DNA from: Emydura subglobosa
Lineage: Eukaryota > Chordata > Testudines > Chelidae
Assembly: GCA_007922225.1 (NCBI GenBank)
Contig: ML679962.1
Coordinates: 38,889,863-38,953,862, forward strand
DNA: 64,000 bases
Reading direction: 5' to 3'
Position 1 is the first letter of the stretch; every line of letters begins with the position of its first letter. The notes under the pieces were generated by a model. It was not told where the DNA came from, made no database searches, and saw nothing but the letters and a program-made list of their open reading frames with translations. Both the position numbers and the translations under genes were made by a program. Of the stretch, positions 22,901 through 36,299 are shown piece by piece.

Positions 22901-25845
22901 GTATCCAAATGTGAGTCCTAATCTACAGCTCAGTTATTACATTTCACCATGTCAGTGTGCGTTTGAAGTGAGATCCACAATGCAGAAATATCCACTTTCA
23001 ATTTGTATTAAAAACCGGAAGCTCTTACACAAGTGTGCAGTAGCATTAAAACATGCACTGAGCTTACACAAGCCCCATGGGGAGCACTACTTTATTTTGC
23101 ACTAGCTCAGCCCCTGCCATGCATCTGCAGCACATGCACGATAGATAACGAAACCAAGCCTGCCCTTCCTTACATCTGCATAATGGAGGGTATAGAGTTG
23201 GGGCCAAGGGCTGCTAGCTGAACTCATCACCCCCCTGTAAACCAAGAGCAACCCCGCTGGGTCAGTGACAGCATGGCAACCCCAAGAGCAGCTCTATGCC
23301 TGTACCACATTCTGCCACCTAGCTCTGTCTGGGGGATCGGGGTTCTGCACTGGCCAGAAGGCAGCAGAAGTTTACATTAAAGTCCCATGAAGTCAATAGA
23401 GTAATACAAGTGTAGCTGAAATTAAATCTGATCCTCATACTCCAGTGATTTCATTTGAAGCTAAAATGGACACGGGCCAAATGCATCCGTCATTTACATC
23501 TATGGAAGACCCTGGCCTTCATCAGTAACATAACAAAGTTATCCCCCACAGTACCTGTTAACATCTGTATTTTCTTCATGCAAGCACCTGACTCTCCCCA
23601 CGATCATCATCAGTCAGCTGTAACAGAGCATGTGGTTGGAGCCTGCACTGGAAGGAAGGCCTGCTGCATATGAGAAGTAATTCTGTTCACCTAGTCCCAA
23701 GATTCCTGAATACCTCATTGCTCTGTGGCCAGAGTGATTAGTCAGTTTTGGGGTCTTGCCGGGCTGTTTCTGTCAGGAGGAGAAACTGAGGATACGAGTG
23801 AAGTATTTCTTTGGTTCAATCTCGTTTATTTATAATGTCCACAAACTTCTGTTGCCCTGAACGCAGAAGGAAAAACAACCTCAGACCCTTTCCTTGCTCA
23901 CAGCTTCCAACTTCACCCTTTCCAGCCAGTCCTGTATTCTGTCTCTGACCTATCGCTAGGTCATGCTGATAACTGCTTCACTGGCAGTCACCCCACTTCC
24001 TGGTTCTCACACACAGCTCCAACCAATCAATCCCCCCAGCCCCTGTGTTTGCAGCCAGTCCTTAGGGACACCCCTCAGCCCACATCTCAGAACCTCCTCA
24101 GGTTCTTCTATGCTGGCCTGTGCCTTGGGCAGTGGCCTCAGCTGCCTCGGCCATCACCGCACAAAAGGGCATCTAATTCTTCCTCTACTCAGCCTGAATG
24201 AAGCGTGTTCAGTAGAACAATCCACTTCAGCTAGGTCTGATCGTTGGCCACTATTAACACCATCCAGTTTAACAGTATTCAGTGCAAGAACAAAGCCAGC
24301 AGTTGGAATTCATTTAATTCACTATTCTTCTTTACAAAAATTGAGAATCTGGACCATAAACTCCGTACTAGCAGACTCCAGGGATCTCACTGCCTCCTGA
24401 GCCGCCATCACAGACAAGGGCTGGTTGTTGTAATCGGTATGCATTGTTACTAGCGGGGGCACACAGCTCTTTTCCACCAGTCAGATACTAGAAACAAAAG
24501 CAACCAGGTGACACTACATCAAGGACGTAGAAATGGAATGCAAACATTGACATGGTATTTAATGGTAACCTTTGAGATATATTTAGCTCAGGAACAATTG
24601 TGAAGGGTACTGTTGCTTTCTTCCCTGGGCTCATTAGAATAGATTGCAGCCACCCAGTGGTACATCAGTGCATCTCCACAACACTATCAGCGGGTTCTAG
24701 GCACCATTCATTTGAATCATGTTACAGTTAAAATAGGAGTTTTCCAGGACCATACAGGACTGGGTTTGTTTGTTTTTTTTCTTCCAAAGTCCTTGAAGAC
24801 ACTCAGCTGGCTTCCAGAACAAGAAGGCTAGAGAGTTGCTCACAGGAATGAAGGCAAAGGAAGGGTTACTGCAGGAACTAGCTGAAGTGTGACCTACTCC
24901 TAATTGAGTCAAGAGGAATCAACATAATTACAGGCTCCGTGAAAAGGCAGAAATACACAAGGGCCAAGTTTTTGCTTAATCAGGTTCCAGCTACAGTTCC
25001 TCTATGCCTGCCCTCCTAGGAAGATTCCCGTTTGTCATTCTTACCACATTTACATACAGTACTTAGTGTGCCATGCTTCCTTCTGCTAACAGGGGTCTAA
25101 GTGCAGTGCTCATTAACTGCTAACTGATTGTTTTACATAAGTTGCATAGCTTCCTAGCAAGTGGAAGTGATTAGCTGGTACAACAACAGGCTAATGTCAC
25201 ACAGGAAGGTAGAGGATTACAAACCTATAGAGAGATGATTACTCGCTGTAACATAGGCTGATTAGTGCTACAGATTGTTACTGTGCCAGCTTGTTTCATC
25301 GTTACCTTTCCCAGGATAGTTTAACAACAGGGTTTTATTAGCCATATTGACTGCTTATCACAGTTCGGTTTTTAGTTATTTCTGCTAACGCACGAAAGCT
25401 TTTCAGTGTGCTAGCCCAGAAACCAATCTTGTGGATACAGAATAGAAGCTGTACAGAGCAGAGATTCTGTGGACATTTGGAGAGCTTCCCCAGAACTGGG
25501 AAAGGATCCACTGTGCTGAGAGCCTATCCAGCAACTTTAAGCTGTTCCTAGTAGGAACCTGCACTCCCAAGCTCACTCTAGCACCAGCTATTACAATATT
25601 TGTGGTCAATGTCTGGTCTATTAAACACTGCTAGACAGCTGCTGTGGGTCAATGCAGAGGCGGCTGCACTTTAAAAGAAGAGGAGGACATTCACAGAGAG
25701 CACATGGTTTGAGTAGCCTTTGCTCATGCAGTGCTTTAGAAAGGTACTGAGCAGCACCCAGCCTCTGGTGTCTGCAGCACTCCAGGGTGCAGAATGGAAA
25801 TCCAACAGCAATTTCATGCAAATTAAGATGGAGGGGCACATCCTC
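19935..25845. other. No recognised feature
   Basis: Long AT-rich stretch. A TTTATTTATAA motif near 23825-23836 and the CT-rich sequence after it (to about 24240) might be a decayed LTR, but no ends could be found. Remaining frames are under 150 codons with no recognisable domain. Confidence 0.4.
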
Positions 25846-25847
25846 AC

Positions 25848-25922
25848 TTGGTGTAAATTAGTTAAACTCTATTGACTTCCATGGACATCACCAGTTTATA
25901 CCATCTCAGCACTTGGCCCAGA
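25848..25922. repeat. Short palindrome-like dispersed repeat
   Basis: A GGTGTAAAT-type left end, a central TTGACTTCCATGG and a TTTATACCA-type right end followed by CTTGGCCC. It is the same style of about 70-base inverted unit as at 45956-46025, but more diverged. Confidence 0.4.
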
Positions 25923-25924
25923 GA

Positions 25925-27700
25925 TTTTGATATTAAATTTTCAATGTACTTAATTCTCCACCCACATGTTCAGGTTCAATAAGATGCAGATTTGTCTAGA
26001 AAGAGCACAACAAGGTATAAATTGTTGGGGACAGCTGGGAGCTTTGACAGCCAGGAGACAACAGTTTGGGATTGTGAGAGAATCACATCAACTGGTAAGC
26101 AACAGTTCCTTGGAAAGTAAAATCCTCCGAGAAAGATTCCATAGGGCTTTTTGGAGCACTGAAATTTTTCATGGTTTGTGGCAAAACTGATCTAAACATC
26201 TGCAAATATTGGCAGTCACCAAGGGTGATATTCATTAGAACCACTAGGGCTAGAATGCTGCACACAAATGGTGTGATAGCTTATTCATAAATGCACAGAA
26301 AGGCCTGGGATTCTCATATCTACAACAAAGTTTGTATTTGCAGCTTTTCTGATTGTTTATTCTGATAGAGAGGGGAATTTACAGTTTGAGTTAACAAGCT
26401 GACCTCACCAATATTTCCCCCACTTTATATGGGCTTTGAGCAGCAGCAAATACAATGGTTCTAACAAGCATCACTGCATCTGGCCCTCCCCCCCCCCCCA
26501 AAAAAAGCAGGCACTACGAGGCAAGCCCAGATCTCAAATCCCAAGTGGGCATCTTTTCACCCCACAAAATAAGATTATCTTCACAGCCATCTTTGGAAGT
26601 CTCAGGAGTCTTCCTACTCCACTTGACTTACAAGTGGAACTTCACTGACAATTAAAATTGCCCTTTTCTTTACAATTTGTAACCACCAGAGTTCCCAAGT
26701 TCCCCAAAACACTGGCAGCATATATATTCAGTGAAGTCAGTGACAACGGTCCTCCTGCAGCAGCCATTGCAGATGGGAGCAGAATATTCGTGAGTGCCTA
26801 AATGAATTGTGGGCTTAAGTCCCATTTGCAAAAATGATTTTGGTGCTCAGGAGCCCCATTTCTTCTAGGCACTCTTGAAAACTTCACCGAGAAACTCTCG
26901 CTAGGCGCACAGACAGCCCTGTATGTAAATGAGAATCCATACGAAGTTGCTTATAGTTTGGAAGACATCCATTCATTTGAACACTAGCAGACAAATGTAT
27001 ATTATGCATACTGACTCAGCCAGCTGGCATGCTCTCAGATCTAAGGGGCTTCGAGTGCCACGCTATCCGTTTTCATGCATGTGCTGTGTACATCGGCAGC
27101 AGAAATCCAGTACATTAAAATCCAAGCTGAAAACTGAGCGGGTAACAGCAGTGCTAGGGGAAGGTCTGAACATGCTCTGTAGCTGGCTGTGGAGGCAGAG
27201 CTGAGCTTTGGAACACACCTTAAAGCAGCTGGTGGGGGGCGGACACCTGAAGGTTTGGAAAGGAATATAACTGGGCTTTCGCTAGCAAAGGAATTCAGAA
27301 TGAAGAGGAGGGCACCGCACAGGCACACTTCCACACTCAACCCAAGAGACGCCAGGATGCCAAGCAAAACGCAGGAAGGGCCTTTGCCAGCCGAGACCTT
27401 CCTTTCTGGCAAAGGGATGTAGGCATCCAACTCCCATGTGAGGCAGCTAAGTCCAGCACTGAGGTGCTGCTGCGCTCCTCAAACCCGCTCAGCTGCTGAA
27501 CTCCCCAAGGCGCCTGCATGTGCCCCGGTTCTCACTGGTGAGCATGCGCAAAGCCACTGCAGACCTGATGCCACGGAGCAGGAACCTCAAGTTCAGGCAG
27601 GTGTTCTGCTGCCTGTGCCCAACGGATTGGGCCCCCCCAAAAGACAGCCAGGGCAACCAGACTGGGAATTTTCAGGGCATGCAGGCAGCATCTCCCAAAC
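25925..27700. other. No recognised feature
   Basis: A C10A6-like run occurs at 26488-26505. The stretch 26800-26890 has mirrored GGCTTAAGTCCCATTTGCAAAA and TTCTAGGCACTCTTGAAAAC-like halves, reminiscent of another dispersed palindromic unit. No gene is visible. Confidence 0.4.
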
Positions 27701-27706
27701 ACCCCA

Positions 27707-27802
27707 TAGCCCAGTGGTCAGAGTCCTCACCTAGGCGTGAGGGGACAGGGTTTTGAAACTGGCTCTCCCACATGCCCAGTGAGTGCCCTGACCCCAGGGC
27801 TA
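27707..27802. repeat. Palindromic tRNA-like SINE unit
   Basis: The plus strand begins with TAGCCCAGTGG, a good pol III A box, followed by a B-box-like GGGTTTTGAAAC near 27748. The right end (27779-27802) is an imperfect inverse of the left 24 bases, 19 of 24 matching, and gives an A-box-like TAGCCCTGGGG on the minus strand. The unit therefore looks like two tRNA-like heads facing each other. Both B boxes are degraded, so transcription is doubtful. SINE-derived sequence may extend to about 28000. Confidence 0.5.
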
Positions 27803-28184
27803 GTGAACCATGGGCAGGGGGTGGTCTCCCTGTTTGTATGTGATAGAAAGGGCTGCCCTGGCTCAGGCACCTGATTCCAGGAGAGGGCCACGGTTGTGAA
27901 TCCCGAGTGAAGAGAGACACCTCCCTCCAGTCCTGTGTGGGGCCCCAGCTACCTTTGAGGGGTGGGGCTAGCATTTCCCAGAGGTTGGCTTCAGGAATTC
28001 CCTACTCCGCAGACTGGCTGTTGAACTCCCCACACCTGACGTGGGCCTGAGGACTCCAGTGGTCGCTGGGTAGGATGTCTACAAAAACCATGGCAATGGC
28101 CAGACTGGCAGTGTGCAGAGCTCAGTGAGCGTCACACTGACCGATGTCATCCCATTGTTTCTGTACTCCCCCCGCTGCCTCATC

Positions 28185-28310
28185 TTGTACTTAGAGTGTA
28201 AGCTCTTGGGGGCAGGGACCATCTTTTTGTACAGCACCTAGCACAAAAGGGGTCCAGGGCCATGATTAGGTTCATAGGCACTATGGTAATGCAAATGATA
28301 AAAAAAAAAA
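28185..28310 (+). repeat. L2-like 3' tail fragment
   Basis: Landmarks are GAGTGTAAGCTCTTGGGGGC, GGGACCATCTTTTTGTACAG and CACCTAGCACAAAAGGGG, ending in a GTAATGCAAATGATAAAA tail with ten A. This is the characteristic ending of ancient L2-type elements in amniotes; the exact family is not decided. Confidence 0.65.
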
Positions 28311-28319
28311 CTAGACACT

Positions 28320-31300
28320 GCTACACCCAAGACCCTTTGTGGCTCTAGTCCTTCATTCTTTGGCTTGAGGGAGACTCTGCAAACGCCTTTTATATTCTCC
28401 TGGGGGGTTGGTAACGAATTCCAGCAGAGCACAAGGATGGGCCTTTGGGCAATCCCTGTATGGACATGCTCTCTTCTAAGGAAGAGGCCTTTCACCCTTA
28501 CCTTGCCAATTACAGGCTGCTGTGTAGGCCACCATGAGGAGCTTATATTTTGTTAAATAAAACTACATGCAAGGAAAAACAATGTCATCAGAAAGGGAGC
28601 ATGAAGGGGGATTCAGCCATAGACAGAAGCAGCATCAGAAAAGTGCTGATCAATAACAGTCAAAAAACTGAAAAAATATTCATATAAATATATTCAGGAA
28701 AAATGGCAAAACCTTTGTGACTGCACAGGTATAGATTTGTAAAGATACCATAACAAGTGGAGGTACTTTTTAGTAATTGGGGAATACACCAGGCTTACCA
28801 GAATGCCTGAAACACCCCTCTCCCTGACACCTGCCCCTTCTGCGGCTTTCATCACAACTAAACTTACACAGCAAAAAAATCAATTTATGTCTAGCCCCAT
28901 GTGAAACAGCCCAAGTTTGCCAATTAGCTCAGTTCCTCTGTACAGGTCTGTTTATAAGTGATTTGTTTTTACTTCAAATAAAATAATTAGAGAGGAACGT
29001 TTAGTTAAAGAAACAAAGAGGACATTGCATGGATACTCTGAAGGAGAAAGCTTTAGAAGAGGTTGTGCTGAATCAAACAGACTAAAAACCCCTCTCAGAG
29101 TGAGATAAACTCAGCAAGCCACCATGCTAAAAACCTCCTCCAGCATTTTATGTATTATTCCCTTTCCTCTTGCACATGCAAAAGCAGCAGCTCCTAAATA
29201 TTATTAGCATAGTGACACAAAACAAGGTATTTCAAGGGGGTGCTGTTTAAAGAGACCTCCACTTCTGTGAACACTTGGACATCAAATGTGTTCTTTAGGA
29301 AGCTCTTGAGGAAAGGTAAACATCTTTGAACAGCATTATATTAAAAAGGGGTAAGACAGACTATAGGCTGATGATTAAAATGGTACCTTTGGGAGCTGCT
29401 GTTGAAGCAGATTGCATTACTGGTGAAACGAGCACTGCAAACAGGAACACCACTGCTCCTCTGGGAGAGCAGCTTACACCAGGGTCAGCTGGTAGAGTTG
29501 GAGCTTTTGTAGCTGGGAACAGGGGGCAACCCTCCCTCTCCCCCAGCCCTGTGGTGTTCTGGGAAATGTAGTTATGGAGCCAGGTGGTGGGACAGAGTGC
29601 AGGGAGTTACCAGGTGAGACCCGAAGAGGTCTGACTGGGAAATGAAATGTAAGCAGCTAATCAGGATAGCAGGCTGGGTGAGCTAAAGGATTAATTAACC
29701 CAGCAGCTGAGGCCTGATAAATAAAAGCACAGGAAAGCAGTAGGGAAAGGAGGAAACAGCCCTAGCTGAGCATGGAGTTAGTGAGATCTCTGGGAAGGAA
29801 TTGTGGCTCATCCTGGGCCTTGGTGAAAGGGATGAAGATACAAGCTAGGCATATGCAGCAATTTCTGTTCCATCCCTTATGGGGAGAGCATGTTTTGTAC
29901 CCCCCACCCTGGGAGGGGTGGTGCTCTCCCCCCCCCCCCCCCCAGCCCTGGGAGGAGCACTGTGGGTCCCGGGGCTGAAGGAGTCCTGTGCCCCTGGACA
30001 CAAGGGACTGCTGCCCATGACTGTGAAGGGATTGGTAGAGGGAGCCTAAGTAAACGGCCTGTGGCTGTCCAGCCAGCGGAGCCTGAGCAGGGAGCTGTGG
30101 AGCGTGAAGGTGGCAGGGCGCCAATCACGCTCTGCAATGGGCTGACTAATGAACGGTCAGCAGGAGACTGGAGAAAGCTCTGCTGAAGAAGTTCAGAGGG
30201 TGAGCCTGGGCTATTTACGTGCTAGGTGGATTTATTTTTAAGCAAACCAGAATCTTTAGGTCAGTTACTTGGGGGATGATGAGTAAATCCCTCCTCTAAC
30301 TCGGGCCTTGTCAGTACCATTGTGTGTCCCAGCCTGCAAGCAGCTGGGCGCTCTCACAGGGGCAGACCAGGCTTCAAAGGGGAGTGCTGCTGGCCATTCA
30401 AATGGCTGGGTTGGGCACACAGCATGGGAGGATGCTCTGTCTCACCATAGCCAGGGGAGAGGCTGCCGAATCCAACCCCGGAGCCCTAGTGCCTGGGGCT
30501 CCTTCCTAGCCAGCATCCCTAGGCTTCTCCTTTCCCCCCTCCCAGCCCTGGCAGGTCCAGGCTACCCTCCCACCCTTGGCCGGCCAGCAGTGCCTGATAA
30601 ACTTTTGGCTCATTCAGGATGACGGTGGCACGGGCACCTTTCCGTGGACTATGGTGTGTGGCAGAATGCTGCCAGCAGAACTCAGGTGTGTCCTTCAGTC
30701 ACCTTGGCTCTGGTTTCTTACTTTCTCCATGCCGACACTGGGTTGAAATGAACACTGCAGGAGAAGAGCAGCAATGGGACAAGTTTTCAGTTTGCTTCAG
30801 CCCCTCTCTCCTTGAACAGGTCCTTCCTTGGGTCACTGAGATTTCACAGCCTCTCGCAGATACTCACCTAAGAAAGAAAAGAAATGCTGAGCTAAAGCAA
30901 ATCCTGCAGTGCAGTCGACAGGAGGGCTAGCATCACTAGATACCAGGCTACTGTAGGGAGATGGGCTAGGCCGACAGGGCAATACTGTATGCAGACTTCT
31001 TAACCCTTGACTTGGTTTTCACCCTATTTTTTCAGTTCCCCTCTGCCCCTTTTCCCATTGCCAGAACATGAAACTGGTGATGTGAGAGTTAGTGTCAAAC
31101 TTGCAAACACACAGTGCTTGAGAGAGTTACAGAGTGGGGGAGAGGAGTCTGCTGATCCATAAGGCCTGATTTATCAGCCCCGGCGATGGCTACCGCTGGG
31201 TTTGAGTCTGAACTGCTGTCGTGGTTGGGAGAGTGGGACTTGGGTTGGGGGTGTTGCTGGTAGAGAGGCAAGCTGTAACGTTTGCATCTGTATCCGTCGG

Positions 31301-34300
31301 AGCTTCCCAAAGCACGGCTGGGCTAAGGAGGAGAGCGAGGCTTCCTTTTCTGACCCTCCCTGCCTAGATTACTATACAGGCCTAATTCTGATCTCAGCTA
31401 CTCCAGCTATCTCCACTGATGTCCAGGGATCACTCAGACACCTAAGCATACAACCATTCCCCCTCCAACTCTCCTGCCAGGGGAAAAAGGGGGGCAAGGC
31501 TGATCCTGCAGTCTACCTTTCCCTGCACACAGGGATCTCACACTAGTTTTACACTGGGGCAACGCCATGGATTTCAGCAGCTATTTCTGATTGACGTGGG
31601 TAGAGGCGGGAGGATGCTGAACGTAGCAGCACGGCAGATTCCACTGAGTTGTGTGTTAAGGTGCAAACTTGTCTTTGAAACCCCAGCATGCTGACAGTCT
31701 GAACAGAGAGAGAACCCAGGGCATCAAGGGTGGCTGTATTTGGAGGCCACATGAGCAGAATGATGAGGAGAGCTTTTTGGCAAAAATACAGCCAGTTCAG
31801 GTCCTAGACACTGAGCCTGGACTTGACCTCGCTCAGCACAGAGCAGGAGTGACAACACCTTTGCCTTCAGTAGATACGTGGGCAAGACAAGCTGGCGTCA
31901 AGCCCATTTGACTGGACTTGTCTTTGCAAGTGAGGAAGACCGAACCCGTCTCTTGTAGATGGGGGTAGTGGAGGAATTGAACAATTGAATTCAGCAGAAT
32001 ATCTGCAGCACCCAGGAGAATAAGGGGACCAATGAGTTCAGCATTAGTACAACTGACTCTACTGCATTGTATTTAAGAGTGACAGCCACTGAGCAGTTCA
32101 AAACATTGTGTTTCTACACAATTCAACAAACCCAATCATTTGTACAGAGCAAACTCATTTTTAAGACTTCTAAAATATCCCACCTTACATCAAATATTCC
32201 GGGGTTTATTAAAATGTTCTCTTAATTTATGTTTGAGCATCCAGTTCCACTGTTACTGCTACATCATCTGTCAAGCTTTCTGTGCCAGGATTCAGAATTC
32301 CTTGTCTGACAGGTTTTTAACTTTTCATATTTTCTTTAAATAAATGGCAATAAACCAAAGAACCTATCAATTTCTACCAACTGTTCTGTTCCCAGCCTCG
32401 GCAATGATGTTGTATTATGCTTATTTCCTTCTTCTTGAAGAATTGTAGCTATTAGGCATGCACAGAGCTATTTTGAACAGCAGCTGGAGAATTAAAACAT
32501 TAAACTCCCTGTGCTGATTACTAATTATTTTCTTCTATTCATGGTGATGAAGCAACAGTTACTAGAATTCAAAAAATGCACTGTACATTTCAAATGGAAT
32601 TGCTTTTGCGCAAATTCAATACGAACACATTTTTATTAGAAAAATGCTAGTCATGGCTGAAAAAGGAGAGCTCAGTGCTCAGCCCTTGTGCTATATACGA
32701 ATTCAGGCAAAGCTTTCGTTGCAATGCAAATGGGATACGGCGATGTTAACATGGGAGGAGAGCATCCAGCCCGCAGAATTTCATAGGGAAGCAGCTCTGC
32801 ATTGTCACTGCATACAATTCTCTAGTCGTTACGTTCTATAGGATCATTTTAAAAACCGATAGAAAGTTTATCATTTTTATGCAAGTCTGTGGAGGTTTCC
32901 CATTGGAGTTCACAGGTGTTCAGTGCTACTTCTCTAAGGATAGCTTCCCAGCTCTCTGGGCTTATATCCAGTTCCCTTGGAAGGATTTGAAGAACCCTGT
33001 CAGAAGAAAAGAAACAACCATGCATCCCATAGACACTCAAGGGGAGAAAGCATCCAAGCCCAGGAGACCTTCAGGTATGAGCAGAGCCATGGGTCAGGTA
33101 AGGTGGGGGGAATCTGGGTGGACAAGGTGGGGAGGATTTCTTAGAATTTGTAGGTGTGACAATATTTGCCTAGGGACTATTCTTTCTGTGTGTGTGCACA
33201 TACACATGTGCTACACATATGTGGAATCAGATCACATGATGGTCTGGGTGATATGCGGGACTTTTTACCAGCATCAGTTTTTGACCCTGCAGGGGTGGAG
33301 GAAAAATTGTCCCACTTATTCTTGTCTTAAGTTTTGGTAATTTGGGGGGTAAATTCCACATTTAGGGGGGAAAGAGGAAACATTGCCCTGGCAAGTTGAT
33401 TATTTTTTGTAATTGACAGCTGATTTTGGGGGGGCAGGGGGAGGTTGACTTTATGTTTGACTAAATCCTGGGAGAAGGATTAGCGAGCAGGTGTGTGATA
33501 AGTTGCACAGACTTGTGCAACTTATCTAATATTTGGCTTCAAAAAACTACATATCTGTTTAAGATGTACTGCATGCCTCCCAAGCTTATCACTCAGACCG
33601 CACTGTCACCAATCTGCACTCTGTGCTGTATATAAATCTGACATGGCAGTGAAGGCATTAGAGCTCAGAGATATGTGGTTATTAGACTTCATAGCACATC
33701 AGCAAATATATACTCTTTAGACGCCATGTATTTAATACCCCCTCTCCCCCAGCAAATTCCAGCAGTCATCCACATTCAAATATATTCAGGAACAGAACCC
33801 ATGGAATTAATGGCTAAGAAACAAGTGAGAGGATGCAAAGCCCAGAAACCCTGTTTCACATACGCTCATATGGGTAAAACCTAGTATTGTTAAATTTTCA
33901 GAATTGTTTAAGTCACTGACTCAGAATCAGACACCTGCAAATAGATTTAAAGATAGGGAAAAATCTGCAACAACATGTCAACGATCCTGCCACTAAAAGT
34001 CAATAGGACTCAAGCTCTAAGAAGTTCTGGTTGAAGAGATAACGTGACATCTTGAGCTCACCAATATTTAGACACATTCATTTTGTGCTGTCAACACCAC
34101 TGCCAGGCAGTGCAGGAATGTCTCCAGTATTGAACGAGATCTTTTCCTGCTGTGGAATACTCCTTCTCCAGGAATTTAAAGCACCCAGAGTTCTAGCATT
34201 TGTTCTCTTGGTTTAAAAACATTGAGAACATATAACAAGTGTCTGCATCTATTAGCCATTTTCTGCTAGACCATCATGTCCTCGTGCTACATACAGCACC

Positions 34301-34740
34301 ATGGCTTGCTCCCATGTTCCCCTCAGCCTCAACACAGTTGAGACTAAATTCAAGCACAGTGCAAATAATTTCAGTGGGTTCTGTCTCTCCCGCTCAAAGC
34401 CTGAAAATAGTGCCAAGATCTTTGCCATCCGTAGTGACTGGGCTCCTAGAAAGGCTGCTAGTTAACAGTCAGTATTTTCCGCTTAGTGTTTCCAGTCATC
34501 CTTAGAAACTGATGCTATGTGCTGTCTTATTGTGAGGAAGCTCCTGGAGCCTGAGCTGATCATGGGGATCTTTTCCCCTACAGAATTTGTGTTTAAAAAA
34601 AAGTGAAATAAAAGAATTACAAAGACACAGCACAGTGATGTGAAATGGGGACCCAGCCTGGGAAATAACATGATGTTGTTCCTTTTCGTGCACTCCCTCT
34701 GGTGGCTGTTTTTCTGACTCTGCAAAGGCAGAGTACAAAT
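28320..34740. other. No recognised feature
   Basis: Contains a run of 16 C at 29928-29943 and a region near 31375-31440 resembling half of a dispersed palindromic unit. A 30-base block at 28815-28844 matches the start of the LINE fragment at 48841. No frame longer than 153 codons and no recognisable domain. Confidence 0.4.
29928..29943. repeat. Poly-C run
   Basis: Sixteen consecutive C between two GGGAGG-type boxes. Confidence 0.95.
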
Positions 34741-34744
34741 ACTG

Positions 34745-35004
34745 AGGCTTAGTCTCCACTTGAGTTATATCCGCATAGCTACTTCAATCAGGAGTGCGGG
34801 AAACACACACACGTAGCTATGCCAACACAATCCCGAGGTTGGTTCAACTATGTCAACTGAAGAATGCTTCCAGCACCGTAGCTAACATCGTCTGAGGAGG
34901 TGGTGGTCCTACACTACCAGAAAAGCCCATTCTGTCCATGTAGGCTGCATGTACGCTTCGGGGCTTTGCTGATGTAGCTACGCAGGACAGTCTGTAGTAT
35001 GCCC
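34745..35004. mobile_element. MITE with GGCTTAGTCTNCACT-type end
   Basis: The left end GGCTTAGTCTCCACT and right end GTCTGTAGTATGCCC are imperfect inverses. The interior contains inverted GTAGCTATGCC / TGTAGCTACGC and GGTGGTGG blocks seen in an abundant turtle-type MITE. No coding potential. The superfamily is not certain and no target duplication could be defined. Confidence 0.6.
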
Positions 35005-35009
35005 GACTC

Positions 35010-36295
35010 ACATGGAAACAAGGGCTTTAGTCTGAGTAACAGAGTGGTGGATTTAAACTAAAAATTGCTTCTCTCAGTTCTAAATCCAGCTATTCTCCCT
35101 GCTAGGACTGCGATTGCCTTACACCCCATCTCACCTCCCTGGTCAAGGACACCATTTGGTTGGTTTGATCAGGTCTTTCTTCAGTGGCCTTCTCAAGCCA
35201 GGCAGAGCTGGATGGGCCGTCTGATCTCGCCATGCAGGTGCCATGCAGCATAGCTAATTTCAGGATAAGGCGAAAAGCTGAGCAAGAGATCAGGACAGAA
35301 GGAAGCTGAGGTGCGGGGGGACATGACAGAAAGGAGTGCACACAAGAGAGGGGACGACAGAGCAGGATCTCACTGTATCAGGTTAGGGTCCTCACCAATG
35401 CAGCGATGATGGTCAGGAATTCCCACTGGAGTATCAAGGTCTGGTGTCACAGCAACAACCCTTCCACCATGGCCACAGTGACAGTAAACCGTTTTTTTTC
35501 TCCCCTCAAAGTCTTTCTTGAAGGGCCCCAAAAAGTCAATGGGTGGAATAATCCATCCTCGTTATTTTGTCCCCCAATTAGGCCTGATTTTGGACCCACC
35601 AACCTTGGTTCATGATTTCCGATCCCCTAATCCTCTTGTTTAACAGTCATAATCTTAACACAGTCCTTGCATGGTATCAGTAGAAACTTTCTGCTTCAAT
35701 TAATCCAGTCTTTGTCTCCTTCTCACATCATTTTTTTAAAGTTTGCTGTCACAGACCTTTGTAACAGTTCATGAACCTCTCGACCCACTGTTCACCAGTT
35801 ACACCTGCTAGGCCTCTGTTACAACAGGGTGGAAAGTGGGAATCTCAGCCTTAATTCTGCTGCTAATAGAACAGTGAAAAGAGAAAACTGGTCAAAGACA
35901 TGGAGCATTCCATAAACTGTCTGTCCGATATTCAGATTCCAGTTTTTCAATGAAACTCTGTTTTTATGAAAGCGTTTATTAAAAATACTGTGACCAGCCA
36001 CACAGTGGGTGCAGCATATTTTGCTGGCACAAGTGGCAGGATGTAGGCTGTGGGCTCCTGGCAGGAGACACTCTCCGTGCAGCTGGAGTGAGCAGAGCAA
36101 GCCATCTGCGCTCTCAGACTGGGGAAGAGCAGCCAGCAGGTCCCCAGAGCGCAGCTCTGGGAGTGGACAGGGCTGGCCTAGGAGGGAGTGGAGCCCGACC
36201 AGCCTGGTGGTGCACTGATCTCCAGGGCATCATTGCCAGCAAAGTTCCCATGGAACCCCAGATGGAATGTAAAACCTCTGGGGGATTGTAAGCGG
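35010..36295. other. No recognised feature
   Basis: Moderately GC-rich toward the end (36040-36220). No domain recognised in any frame. Confidence 0.4.
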
Positions 36296-36299
36296 CAGT

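Noticed and set aside
23775..24240. Possible LTR with TTTATTTATAA
   Set aside because: No TG...CA ends, target duplication or second copy could be found in the window.
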